Shown one piece after another: positions 1-7,179 of a stretch of 16,610 nt of DNA. The translations under genes were made by a program, and so were the position numbers. Under the pieces are notes generated by a model. It was not told the origin of the DNA. It did no database searches and saw nothing but the letters and a program-made list of their open reading frames with translations. This stretch comes from Gammaproteobacteria bacterium UBA3498 (GTDB lineage Bacteria; Pseudomonadota; Gammaproteobacteria; Pseudomonadales; Pseudohongiellaceae): assembly GCA_002377605.1 (NCBI GenBank), contig DFQD01000061.1:1-16610 (forward strand), in the 5' to 3' direction. The first letter of the stretch is position 1. Each line of letters opens with the position of its first letter.

Positions 1-362
1 ACCCTGCTTTGCTAGTGGCGCATACGCATAGTAGTGGGAGCCAGTTAGGAAGGCTTCCTAAATCTTAAAAAATCATTGGATTTTAATAATCTATTATCTG
101 TTCATTACATTTTATCCGAGCGATGCTTGCCAGTACTAAAACTTCCACGGTCACTTACCATCGATGTGACACTGAAGATTCGCGTTACCACCGTAATAAC
201 CCTCGTTTTTGCTACGCTTTTGTATGTACTAAAGATAAGGTCACAAGAAAATACTGAACGGGGTTTAGTTTTTGAAATTCCACGAAGCTTGCAGAAAACA
301 GTAAATTTGCACAACATGAGCCTAGCAATGAACAACAATAGAACAGAATTCGGAGTGCGATA
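1..362. other. Leading region without a convincing gene
   Basis: No supportable protein gene was found here. A plus-strand frame beginning with TTG at 76 runs to 363, but its translation has no recognisable motif, lacks a ribosome binding site and is overlapped by an antisense frame of similar length, so it is treated as chance. A frame open from the left edge to the stop at 66-68 could be the last 21 codons of an upstream gene but is too short to judge. The region should contain the promoter of the PQQ dehydrogenase at 363, though no clear -35/-10 pair was found. The only clear structure is the palindrome at 45-61. Confidence 0.5.
45..61. repeat. 17-base perfect inverted repeat
   Basis: TTAGGAAG-G-CTTCCTAA: two 8-base arms around one central base. 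As RNA it would form a seven-pair stem with a GGC loop. No run of T follows on either strand, so it does not look like a standard intrinsic terminator. It could be a DNA-binding operator, a weak terminator of an upstream gene, or a transcript end stabiliser. Confidence 0.55.
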
Positions 363-2156
363 ATGCTTAAGAACTTGACTATTCCTTTTTGGTCGACACT
401 AAATCAAACCATATTTGTAGGACTTTTTTTGATTCCGGTCCTAGGTAGCACTCAACCTTCTAACTTTCCTCCAGTTACCGATGAAATGCTGCAGAATCCC
501 GATGACGGTGATTGGTTAATGTGGCGGCGTACTCTTGATAGCTGGGGGTATAGCCCTCTAGACGAAATTAATCGTGAAAATGTCAAGGAACTGCGAATGG
601 TGTGGACTCGGGATCTTGCGACAGGAACCGGTGAAATCACTCCACTCGCCTACAATGGCATGTTGTTTGTACCTCAGGCCAATGACGTGATTGAAGCCAT
701 AGATGCGAAAAGTGGCGATTTTATCTGGGGATACAGCCGAGATATTCCAGAAGATCTCTATGAAATGGTTGGAGGCAATGCGCGCAACAATCGTAATCTT
801 GCGATTTACGAAGATAAAATAATTAATACCTCCGACGACAATCATATCTTTGCCTTAGATGCATTAACCGGTCGCGAAGTTTGGGAAACGGAGATTCTCG
901 ATTATCAAGTTAACTCAGCCACGCATAGTTCTGGCCCAATAATCGCTGACGGTTTAGCTATTTCCGGGCGCAGTTGCCGACCTTGGGGCGGCCCTAATGC
1001 CTGCATTGTAGCCGCGCATAATGCGAGTACTGGCGAAGAAGTCTGGCGGCGTAGATTAATTCCTGCACCAGGCGAACCTGGTGACGAAACCTGGGGAGAT
1101 GTTGCTTTTGAAGATCGCCATCACGTAGGTTCCTGGATGGTTCCTAGTTACGATCCAGAATTAGGACTCATCATTATGGGCACATCGGTAACTTCACCAG
1201 CACCAAAATTCTATTTAGGGGGAACTGATCTGGCCCATCTCTATCACAATTCTACATTGGCACTAGAGGTGGAGACTGGCGAGATTCGCTGGTACTACCA
1301 GCATATGAATGATCATTGGGACCTAGATCATCCGTTTGAAAGGTTATTGGTTGAAACCGAAGTCTCTCCAGATCCGGATGAAGTCACGTGGATAAATCCC
1401 GATCTTCAGCCCGGCGAAAGACGCAAAGTAATTACTGGCATACCAGGTAAAACAGGTATCGTTTACACCCTTGATATTGAAACAGGTGAATTTCTCTGGG
1501 CAACACCAACTATCGAACAGAATGTGGTTATCGATATCGATGGCGCAACCGGAGAAGTCACCGAGAATCCGGAGATTATTTTCAGAGAAGCAGAACAAAT
1601 TGTTTTCGTTTGCCCTACCTGGCTGGGTGGCAAAGACTGGGAGGCTGGAGCCTACAGCCCACTGACCAACATCATGTATTATCCACTTCGTAATAGCTGC
1701 GCGAATATGTTGGCTACCGGCAATTTTGAAAGCGAACGAGCTAGGGCGCTTACTGAAGGCGGACAAGGTGGCCTCGCAATATATCAATTGGCGGCGCGGC
1801 ATCAAATTACGCCGGGCACGGATAACCTTGGTACCGTGCGGGCAGTCTCTGCAGAAACAGGTCGAACCGAATGGTTATTCGAAACCAGGGCAGGCACCAT
1901 GAGCGTAGTTGCAACAGGTGGAGGGCTGGTCTTTGGCGGGGACGCCAATGGTCGCTTCCGAGCGTTCGATCATGAAACCGGTGAAGTACTGTGGGAAATC
2001 AACTTAGGCTCCTCGGTTAGCGGCTACCCGATTTCATTTGCAGTAGATGGTAAACAATATATCGCTGTTAACACCGGTGGCGGTCAGCCGAGCATGACGC
2101 CGGAATTACGTCCGAGTCGTGGAACAAATTTATATGTATTTGCTCTGCCGGATTAA
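363..2156 (+). CDS. PQQ-dependent dehydrogenase (methanol/ethanol dehydrogenase family), periplasmic
   Basis: A 597-residue quinoprotein of the eight-bladed beta-propeller family, which oxidises alcohols or aldehydes in the periplasm with PQQ. An N-terminal hydrophobic segment (about residues 10-28) is a likely Sec signal. Propeller tryptophan-motif pieces such as ALDALTGREVW and AFDHETGEVLWEI recur to the end. The active-site stretch NDHWDLDH gives the probable catalytic Asp320 and a second acid, Asp322, two residues on; an acid at this +2 position is characteristic of lanthanide-using members (XoxF, PedH). The PQQ-floor stretch CPTWLGGKDW is present. The adjacent-cysteine disulfide usual near the PQQ site is missing: the aligned place reads MVGG. 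Instead Cys205 and Cys214 flank a WGGPN loop. GGAG at 352-355 supports the ATG at 363. No dedicated cytochrome or solute-binding partner (xoxG/xoxJ) is adjacent. Family certain, substrate unknown. Confidence 0.93.
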   Translation: MLKNLTIPFWSTLNQTIFVGLFLIPVLGSTQPSNFPPVTDEMLQNPDDGDWLMWRRTLDSWGYSPLDEINRENVKELRMVWTRDLATGTGEITPLAYNGMLFVPQANDVIEAIDAKSGDFIWGYSRDIPEDLYEMVGGNARNNRNLAIYEDKIINTSDDNHIFALDALTGREVWETEILDYQVNSATHSSGPIIADGLAISGRSCRPWGGPNACIVAAHNASTGEEVWRRRLIPAPGEPGDETWGDVAFEDRHHVGSWMVPSYDPELGLIIMGTSVTSPAPKFYLGGTDLAHLYHNSTLALEVETGEIRWYYQHMNDHWDLDHPFERLLVETEVSPDPDEVTWINPDLQPGERRKVITGIPGKTGIVYTLDIETGEFLWATPTIEQNVVIDIDGATGEVTENPEIIFREAEQIVFVCPTWLGGKDWEAGAYSPLTNIMYYPLRNSCANMLATGNFESERARALTEGGQGGLAIYQLAARHQITPGTDNLGTVRAVSAETGRTEWLFETRAGTMSVVATGGGLVFGGDANGRFRAFDHETGEVLWEINLGSSVSGYPISFAVDGKQYIAVNTGGGQPSMTPELRPSRGTNLYVFALPD

Positions 2157-2213
2157 GAACAACCTGTAGTACCAATTTTCAAGTTAGAAGCTAATAATGA
2201 TTATTTTTAGGTA

Positions 2214-2510
2214 TTGAAACGGCTTGGTGCTATCGATCTGATTGGAACTACGAATCTAGAACGAAATAATTATTTTCAAAACGATCTCAGAAATGCCTTA
2301 GATCAAGTGTTATGGATGGAACCCGATCTCATGGGCCATTTGTTAGATACAGTTAATCAGGCCAAACTAGATGAGCAGCGTGGCGCTATTAGACCCGAGA
2401 GTTTGGTGTGGTTATTTGCAGGTGATCGCAATCAAGTTAAAGCTGATATTGACGCCTTAGGAATTGCCGACATCGAAATTATATATACCTACGGAAATTC
2501 CACTGACTAA
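2214..2510 (+). pseudogene. Probable remnant: C-terminal end of an M16 (insulinase-like) peptidase
   Basis: A 98-codon frame bounded upstream by a TAG at 2208-2210, with only a TTG start at 2214 and no ribosome binding site. The second half (RPESLVWLFAGDRNQVKAD, then ALGIADIEII and YGN) resembles the typical end of M16 family zinc peptidases, where a strand with a GD turn is followed by a short helix and a final strand. The HxxEH zinc-binding half and the rest of the roughly 430-residue domain are absent; the preceding DNA is the PQQ dehydrogenase. It therefore looks like a leftover from a deletion or rearrangement. Its stop overlaps that of the convergent RraA-like gene (2507-2510). It might instead be a small intact gene of unknown role; the family match is from memory of the motif pattern. 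Confidence 0.4.
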
Positions 2511-3391
2511 TTTCTCAATCTTTCAAACTCAGCCTGCAATTCAGGAGACAAGGGGTAAATATCGCGAAAGCGAAATTCCCTGTCTTCCAATAGCTGCAAT
2601 TGAAATTCCTCACGGTCTGCCACCAAGTCCGCATATTCCAAGACAATCTCTACCATCGAGGGTGGAAAGAAAAACACTCCACCATCATCACCAACAACAA
2701 CATCACCTGGTAATACAGTAATGCCACCAATTCTAACTGGTGCGTTGTACTCCACACCTAACCATGATGTGGTGTGAGGATCACTGAACTTATGCAGTAC
2801 TGGAAACTCCGCAAAACGTTCTTCTCTTAAGCCTGTGTAATCGCGCATACCACCATCAATAATTATCCCGGCTGCGCCACGCATCTGTATGCCAGTAGCT
2901 CCCATGTCACCGAATAGATTATGGCCGTCACTACCTCCTAATTCAGCGACAACGACATCCCCCGGCTTGGCTTCTTCCGCTGCGCGAGCATAGTAACGCC
3001 GATCCCAGTTGCCTTCTTCCGCTAACTTAAGAGCTGCATCGGTTAGATCCGGGCGTGGAGGTAAAAAGCGCATGGTCAGTGCCCTACCTACTAACCTTGA
3101 ACCCGGCTGAGTGTTTTGAAATCCCGTTGCATAATTTAAACGATATTCACCTAGTGCACTAAAAACTACTTCAAGCGGGACTTCTTTTAGTCTTGCAAGT
3201 TGCGCTTCCGTGACTTCTGCTCGACCTGGCTCCAGCACATCCATTATTGCCGAATAGGAAGTGCGATTCGCTCTAAAGCCATCAGGAACAGGAACATCAA
3301 GGGTAAAACTTTGATCATATGGCCCCTGTGCTACTGACGGTATACACATTAAAATCGATACGACAAACAAACCTATTATGCGAGCGCTCAC
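2507..3391 (-). CDS. Secreted RraA-family protein (4-hydroxy-4-methyl-2-oxoglutarate aldolase-like fold)
   Basis: A 294-residue protein with a clear Sec signal peptide (residues 1-22, ending SVAQ). The core matches the RraA/HMG aldolase family: GDVVVAELGGSDGHNLFGD at about 144-162, then GAAGIIIDGGMRD with the signature Arg183-Asp184 pair that binds the metal-bound oxo-acid in the aldolases, followed by VLPGDVVVGDDGGVFFFP. Family members are usually about 160-230 residues and cytosolic (regulator of RNase E, or aldolase/oxaloacetate decarboxylase). Here the protein is longer at both ends and exported, which excludes an RNase E role. The GTG start is chosen because GGAGGG lies six bases upstream at 3398-3403. 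It lies 179 bases downstream of the selenoredoxin gene on the same strand and could share its transcript. A C-C lyase or hydrolase on a small organic acid is possible, but the substrate is unknown. Confidence 0.9.
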   Translation of the reverse strand: MSARIIGLFVVSILMCIPSVAQGPYDQSFTLDVPVPDGFRANRTSYSAIMDVLEPGRAEVTEAQLARLKEVPLEVVFSALGEYRLNYATGFQNTQPGSRLVGRALTMRFLPPRPDLTDAALKLAEEGNWDRRYYARAAEEAKPGDVVVAELGGSDGHNLFGDMGATGIQMRGAAGIIIDGGMRDYTGLREERFAEFPVLHKFSDPHTTSWLGVEYNAPVRIGGITVLPGDVVVGDDGGVFFFPPSMVEIVLEYADLVADREEFQLQLLEDREFRFRDIYPLSPELQAEFERLRN

Positions 3392-3397
3392 GACTAA

Positions 3398-3403
3398 CCC
3401 TCC
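3398..3403 (-). promoter_or_regulatory. Strong Shine-Dalgarno site of the secreted RraA-like gene
   Basis: GGAGGG on the minus strand, six bases before the GTG at 3391-3389. It fixes this non-ATG start and places the signal peptide at the exact N-terminus. Confidence 0.75.
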
Positions 3404-3570
3404 AGCAATTATTCTTTGCTAGTAAGTATCAATCAGCTACGTTTGAATTGGAACCAGATTCCAGACTTTACGCTGAGACTGCATCAGGATTTTCTTTTTC
3501 TAGCTTAAATTGATGCAAAAACCCTACAGGTCAACATAGTTTTTTGTATTAAACAGCAGGTTAATTTAGT

Positions 3571-4704
3571 TTAGCGATTTGCCCGTTGACGGTCTGGCAA
3601 TTCCAAATCAACGGTAAAGGAAACGGGAATACTTTGCGGTAAAAAACAAATTGCGTCGTCGCAAGCTTGATACTCAAGAGTTCCAGTTAGAGTAAGCGCA
3701 TCAAGACTAGACATGATCTCTTCGGTTTCAGCATTGCCATCCATCACGATTTCTTGCAGAAGCGTAAAGGGCTCCTGGTAAACCGGTACATATTCATCCA
3801 ATGGCTCGAAGTAATAAATTTCTGAAGCTGGATATTCCACAGGTTCTACGCGCGCAATGTCCGGTTTATCTAGATTGAACCCTATAACTTGATAGCCTTT
3901 CACTTCTGCACCTGGAGCATAGACATGCATGTTAGGACCAGGCTCTACATCTAGAGCAAGAGAGAATCTAGTACCAACAGTTACCGAAGTATTAGAAGGA
4001 TAAGCAGTAAACTTAAGATGTGCAGTTTCCCCTTCAACCGCAGCAATCGGTGACAATCCCACACCTAACTTAAGCATTACGTTGGTGGTGGTATTCCGTT
4101 CACGGTAGAACTCTTCGAAAAATCTTGAAGTTACTTCACCGAGGGAATTAATCATGAAGGTACCAGGATAAGGAGTTCCCACGATCATGGGATTGGCACC
4201 AAATACAGAAACATACTTAGCAACATCAGCCTGCACTGCAGGATCATCAGCGTTCTCACCAATGCCCTCTTCTGCCACAGTATTCACAATCCCGTAGTCA
4301 GTTATTACTGCGGAATCATCGTCTGCCAGCAAAGGAAACGTAATCCCGCGACGTTCGGCGAAATCGGAAAGCACTTCTTCCGAATCATAGCTTATTGCAG
4401 CTATGCCTATACCCTGGGCTTCCAGTTCTTCGAGTTGGTCCTGCAACTCCACGAGTTGCGCTTTACAGTATGGTCACCAGTCTGCAGAACGGTGGAATAA
4501 CAACATCGCTCCGTTTGGGCCCATTATGGAGTCGAGGGTATGAGTCTTTCCGAATTGATCTTTCAGCTCGAAATCCGGCACCCGTTCACCCACCTGAGGA
4601 CCAAGTTCTGCCACCACGATGGCTCCACGCTCCTGGGCCACTGCCAAACTACCACAGAGGACAAAGGACAAAATGAGCAGTGATTTTTGAATTATTATTC
4701 TCAT
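3571..4704 (-). CDS. Predicted selenoprotein: exported redoxin (U-x-x-C) fused to a DsbD-alpha-like domain
   Basis: One gene split by an in-frame TGA at 4476-4474. Reading through it gives 377 residues. Residues 1-24 are a signal peptide (MRIIIQKSLLILSF..., ending AVAQ). Residues 35-200 are an AhpC/TSA-type redoxin: VPDFELKDQFGKTHTLDS, then HRSADW-Sec77-PYC80-KAQLVELQ, where relatives carry Cys at the TGA position (C-P-Y-C), then AAISYDS and YPGTFMINSLG. The C-terminal third resembles the N-terminal domain of DsbD, ending YQACDDAICFLPQ with the usual Cys pair (348 and 353). Sec77 would be the attacking group of a periplasmic thiol or peroxide redox site, and the DsbD-like cysteines may recycle it. 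ATG 4704 is preferred over GTG 4722 because it gives a compact signal peptide; neither has a clear Shine-Dalgarno site. The gene diverges from the copper monooxygenase-like gene. The alternative is a nonsense mutation. Gene callers will report two false proteins of 82 and 293 residues. Confidence 0.85.
4443..4459 (-). promoter_or_regulatory. Candidate bacterial SECIS hairpin for the TGA at 4474-4476
   Basis: On the minus-strand transcript a perfect seven-pair stem, GCAACUC (4459-4453) with GAGUUGC (4449-4443), closes a GUG loop (4452-4450). The loop starts 21 nucleotides after the UGA and its first base is G. Bacterial SECIS elements lie directly downstream of the UGA inside the coding region, with the apical loop about 16-37 nucleotides away and a G among the first two loop bases, so the geometry fits. 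The GUG loop is also the codon a gene caller would take as the start of the false downstream protein. Confidence 0.7.
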
Positions 4705-4744
4705 TGCAGTGAATGCTATCACTTGTTTTGAGACTGGTACAGCT

Positions 4745-4774
4745 GTGACAGCAAAGATCGGAATATCTTATAAT
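4745..4774 (+). promoter_or_regulatory. Putative sigma-70 promoter of the copper monooxygenase operon
   Basis: GTGACA (4745-4750, one mismatch to TTGACA), an 18-base spacer and a perfect TATAAT (4769-4774), about 110 bases before the start codon. An 11-base inverted repeat, GCTGTGACAGC (4742-4752), overlaps the -35 box and could be an operator. No comparable promoter pair was seen for the divergent selenoprotein gene. Confidence 0.45.
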
Positions 4775-4887
4775 TTATAGTAGTTTAACGGTTTTTCCAT
4801 AGACATTTCCCAATTGGAAACTTATCCTTTCTTTCCAGATTCGTAGTTTTTTAATCAATGCCTGCAAGCCCACTCTATAGAGAGCAG

Positions 4888-6228
4888 ATGACTATGAAAT
4901 TCTTAATTAGCCGAAAAACATTACCACTCCTTGGTTCTCTTTTCGCTCTTGGCCTTTCCCAAGCGAATGCTCAAGATAGAGCGATTACTTACACTGAAGA
5001 TATTGCTGCTATCCTTTTCGAAAAATGCTCAAGCTGCCATAACCCGGACGGTATTGGGCCCATGTCCCTTTTGAGCTATGAAGAAGTCCGGCCCTGGGCA
5101 CCTTTAATTAGCTATAAGGTAGAGCGTCGTGAAATGCCACCCTGGCATTTAGATCTCACAGTGGGAATCCAGGATTACAAAAATGATGTTTCACTTAGTG
5201 ACACACAGGTAGCTAAGGTAGTTAACTGGGTAGAAAATGGCGCGCCACAAGGTGATCCAGCTTTAATGCCGGCACAGCCAGAGTTACCTAATGTTGGCGA
5301 ATGGCAGTTGTCCTCTCTGCTAGGTGAGCCTAACTTCGTAGTTAAATCCCCTCCCTATAACGTTGCAGCAAACGCTCAGGATCAGTGGTGGGTGCGCAAT
5401 ACAACTTTTGAAGGCTTGATCGATAAACCGCGTTATGTTCGAGCGACTGAATTAAAAGGTTCCTATCCTCTGGGCGTAAAGGTATTGCATCACGGTCATG
5501 CGACATTAATATCGTTCGATGAAAATGGCAACCGTGTCTCTGGCCCTGTAGGCAGACAGGGTGTAGGTAAAGGCGGAGATATGTTTCCAGAAGGAACTGG
5601 CATGCTGATCTATCCAAACGGAACGATTAATTGGAACCTGCATTATTTTCCAATCAATGAAGTTGTTTACCAAGAGCAAGCGGAAGCAGCTGTATGGTTA
5701 TATCCGGAAGACTACGAGCCTGAGTTTCAAACACGAGGCGAACAATTTTTCGCTGCGGATTCCGGCCCCGGTGGATTGTGGGCCAATGACTTAGTGCTTC
5801 CCCCGAATTCAATAAAGTCACTGCAAGGGGTTAGAGTTCTTAGCCGCCCTGCCTTAATCACTAGTTTTCGCCCGCACATGCATATGCGCGGCAAAGCACA
5901 ATCGCTTGAAGCAGTTTATCCTGATGGTAGAAGAGAGATGCTGGCTCGTGTCGACAAATACGATCACTCTTGGCAAATCAATTATGAATTTGCCGAAGAT
6001 GTGGCACCGTTATTACCCGCAGGCACCATGCTGATGATCACTTCAACCTGGGACAATACCGCTGACAATCCTCATAATCCAGATCATCGCCAATGGGTAG
6101 TATTCGGTCAGAGAGGGGTCGACGAAATGTCTCATCTCTGGCTGGGAATTACTTATTTAAATGAAGATCAATTTGAGCAACTAAAGGCAAAACGCAGCGC
6201 CAAGTTAACTGCGGCCAACGGTGACTAG
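4888..6228 (+). CDS. Exported cytochrome c / type II copper monooxygenase-like protein
   Basis: The N-terminus has a signal peptide ending SQANAQ. A small cytochrome c domain follows, with haem site Cys47-Ser-Ser-Cys50-His51 and a likely Met ligand in REMPPWH. The rest matches the two-domain fold of ascorbate-dependent copper type II monooxygenases (PHM/DBH-like). His201-His202 in HHGHA and His252 in NLHYFP would make one copper site; His330-Met-His332 in RPHMHMRG and Met414 in VDEMSH would make the other. These enzymes hydroxylate C-H bonds with O2 and external electrons, and the cytochrome domain may supply those electrons. AGAGAG at 4879-4884 supports ATG 4888 or 4894 rather than an upstream ATG at 4858, which would place ten non-signal residues first. 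First gene of a six-gene operon; the next starts 17 bases later. Substrate unknown. Confidence 0.9.
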   Translation: MTMKFLISRKTLPLLGSLFALGLSQANAQDRAITYTEDIAAILFEKCSSCHNPDGIGPMSLLSYEEVRPWAPLISYKVERREMPPWHLDLTVGIQDYKNDVSLSDTQVAKVVNWVENGAPQGDPALMPAQPELPNVGEWQLSSLLGEPNFVVKSPPYNVAANAQDQWWVRNTTFEGLIDKPRYVRATELKGSYPLGVKVLHHGHATLISFDENGNRVSGPVGRQGVGKGGDMFPEGTGMLIYPNGTINWNLHYFPINEVVYQEQAEAAVWLYPEDYEPEFQTRGEQFFAADSGPGGLWANDLVLPPNSIKSLQGVRVLSRPALITSFRPHMHMRGKAQSLEAVYPDGRREMLARVDKYDHSWQINYEFAEDVAPLLPAGTMLMITSTWDNTADNPHNPDHRQWVVFGQRGVDEMSHLWLGITYLNEDQFEQLKAKRSAKLTAANGD

Positions 6229-6245
6229 AGATAGGCTGTAGTACA

Positions 6246-7103
6246 ATGAGTAGAATTGGTCTTACGGTACTGTTCTATTTCCTAGCGTTTTGTGCTTTTA
6301 GTGCACAAGCCCAAACGCCCTCTGTTCTGAGCCCACTAAGCGAAGCACCCCTGCGACCACAAGGACAAAGTGTTATTCCTTTGTTTGATGGTTGGTATCC
6401 CAACGACGATGGCACGTTTACCATGTGCTTTGGTTACTTCAACATGAACACTGAAGAAGTAATCGATGTTCCTTTAGGAGAAAGAAATTACATTACACCG
6501 GCGCAATTCGATGGCGTACAACCAACTCACTTCGATACTGTTCCGAATCCAGATTTAACCAGAGACTTTCGTCGATACTGGTGTGTGTTTTCCGTTATCG
6601 TGCCGGCAGACTATGGCATGCAGGACGTAATTTGGAATATTGAAACTAATGGATTGGCATTGTCGGTCCCTGGCACGCTTATTCCTTCTTATGTTTTAGA
6701 CGAACAGGAAACCTCTGGTCGTGAAACCTCTGCACCATATTTAAGTCTTAACGATAGCCCGCCGAGTTTTCGGGGAAGAAATGGTTTATTCGAAGGGCCT
6801 AGACAAGCAGAAGTTGGTGAGCCATTAAATATCATCGCTCGATTACAGCATGCCGAACCAGGTACCTGGATAAACTGGTCGTTGCATCAGGGACCCAATG
6901 CGGTGGAATTTGGAACCTCAGAAGCCCGTCTCAATGACCTAGAAGGCGTGATTGAGACCACTGCCACCTTTTACAAACCAGGAACTTACTTATTGCGGAT
7001 TCAAGCCATTAACGACACAGAACGTCAGCGTGAGCCGACATATGGCTTCGAATTCCATTGTTGTTGGACGAACGCGTATCTAACAGTCGAAGTCTCCGAA
7101 TAG
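6246..7103 (+). CDS. Exported beta-rich protein of unknown function
   Basis: A 285-residue protein with a signal peptide (cleavage after AQA, residue 22). I do not recognise an enzyme family. The stretch FDGWYPNDDGTFTMCFGYFN (about 47-66) followed by NTEEVIDVPLGERNYITP resembles a recurring secreted module seen in Acidobacteria and marine Gammaproteobacteria, from memory. The middle contains FRRYWCVFSVIVPADYG, and the C-terminal part (about 185-283) reads as an immunoglobulin-like beta-sandwich: VGEPLNIIARL, ATFYKPGTYLLRIQA, then a closing FHCCWTNAYLTVEV with two adjacent cysteines. It lies 17 bases after the copper monooxygenase-like gene, so a structural, ligand-binding or copper-handling partner role is plausible but unproven. 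The cysteine pair near the end is the most testable feature. Confidence 0.82.
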   Translation: MSRIGLTVLFYFLAFCAFSAQAQTPSVLSPLSEAPLRPQGQSVIPLFDGWYPNDDGTFTMCFGYFNMNTEEVIDVPLGERNYITPAQFDGVQPTHFDTVPNPDLTRDFRRYWCVFSVIVPADYGMQDVIWNIETNGLALSVPGTLIPSYVLDEQETSGRETSAPYLSLNDSPPSFRGRNGLFEGPRQAEVGEPLNIIARLQHAEPGTWINWSLHQGPNAVEFGTSEARLNDLEGVIETTATFYKPGTYLLRIQAINDTERQREPTYGFEFHCCWTNAYLTVEVSE

Positions 7104-7179
7104 TCTAGTTTCACTCACTTCTTGCCCACCCAAATGCTGTGTTATTCTTATTGTTCCTCTGACGTGACGGAGAATACTA

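Noticed and set aside
3..68. Frame open from the left edge to TAA at 66-68, possibly the tail of an upstream gene
   Set aside because: Only 21 codons, with no recognisable C-terminus.
76..363. 95-codon plus-strand frame starting with TTG, ending one base into the PQQ dehydrogenase start
   Set aside because: No ribosome binding site, unnatural composition without motif or clear topology, and an equally long antisense frame over it.
1344..1805. 153-codon antisense frame inside the PQQ dehydrogenase
   Set aside because: Shadow of a well-supported gene; the translation shows no family features.
2464..2721. 85-codon plus-strand frame rich in His and Gln
   Set aside because: Antisense to the RraA-like gene; the composition follows from that gene's codons.
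3571..4452. Separate 293-residue protein starting at GTG 4452
   Set aside because: It would begin in the middle of the redoxin helix just after the active site and has no signal peptide; read-through of the TGA explains the arrangement better.
4395..4676. 93-codon plus-strand frame across the selenocysteine site
   Set aside because: Antisense shadow of the redoxin gene, which has clear family motifs on the other strand.
4474..4722. Frameshift or assembly error splitting the redoxin
   Set aside because: Both halves are in the same frame with no missing residues, and the stop is TGA precisely at the redox Cys position with a hairpin downstream. A point sequencing error remains formally possible.
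5342..5617. 91-codon minus-strand frame in the copper monooxygenase gene
   Set aside because: Shadow frame over conserved copper-site coding sequence.
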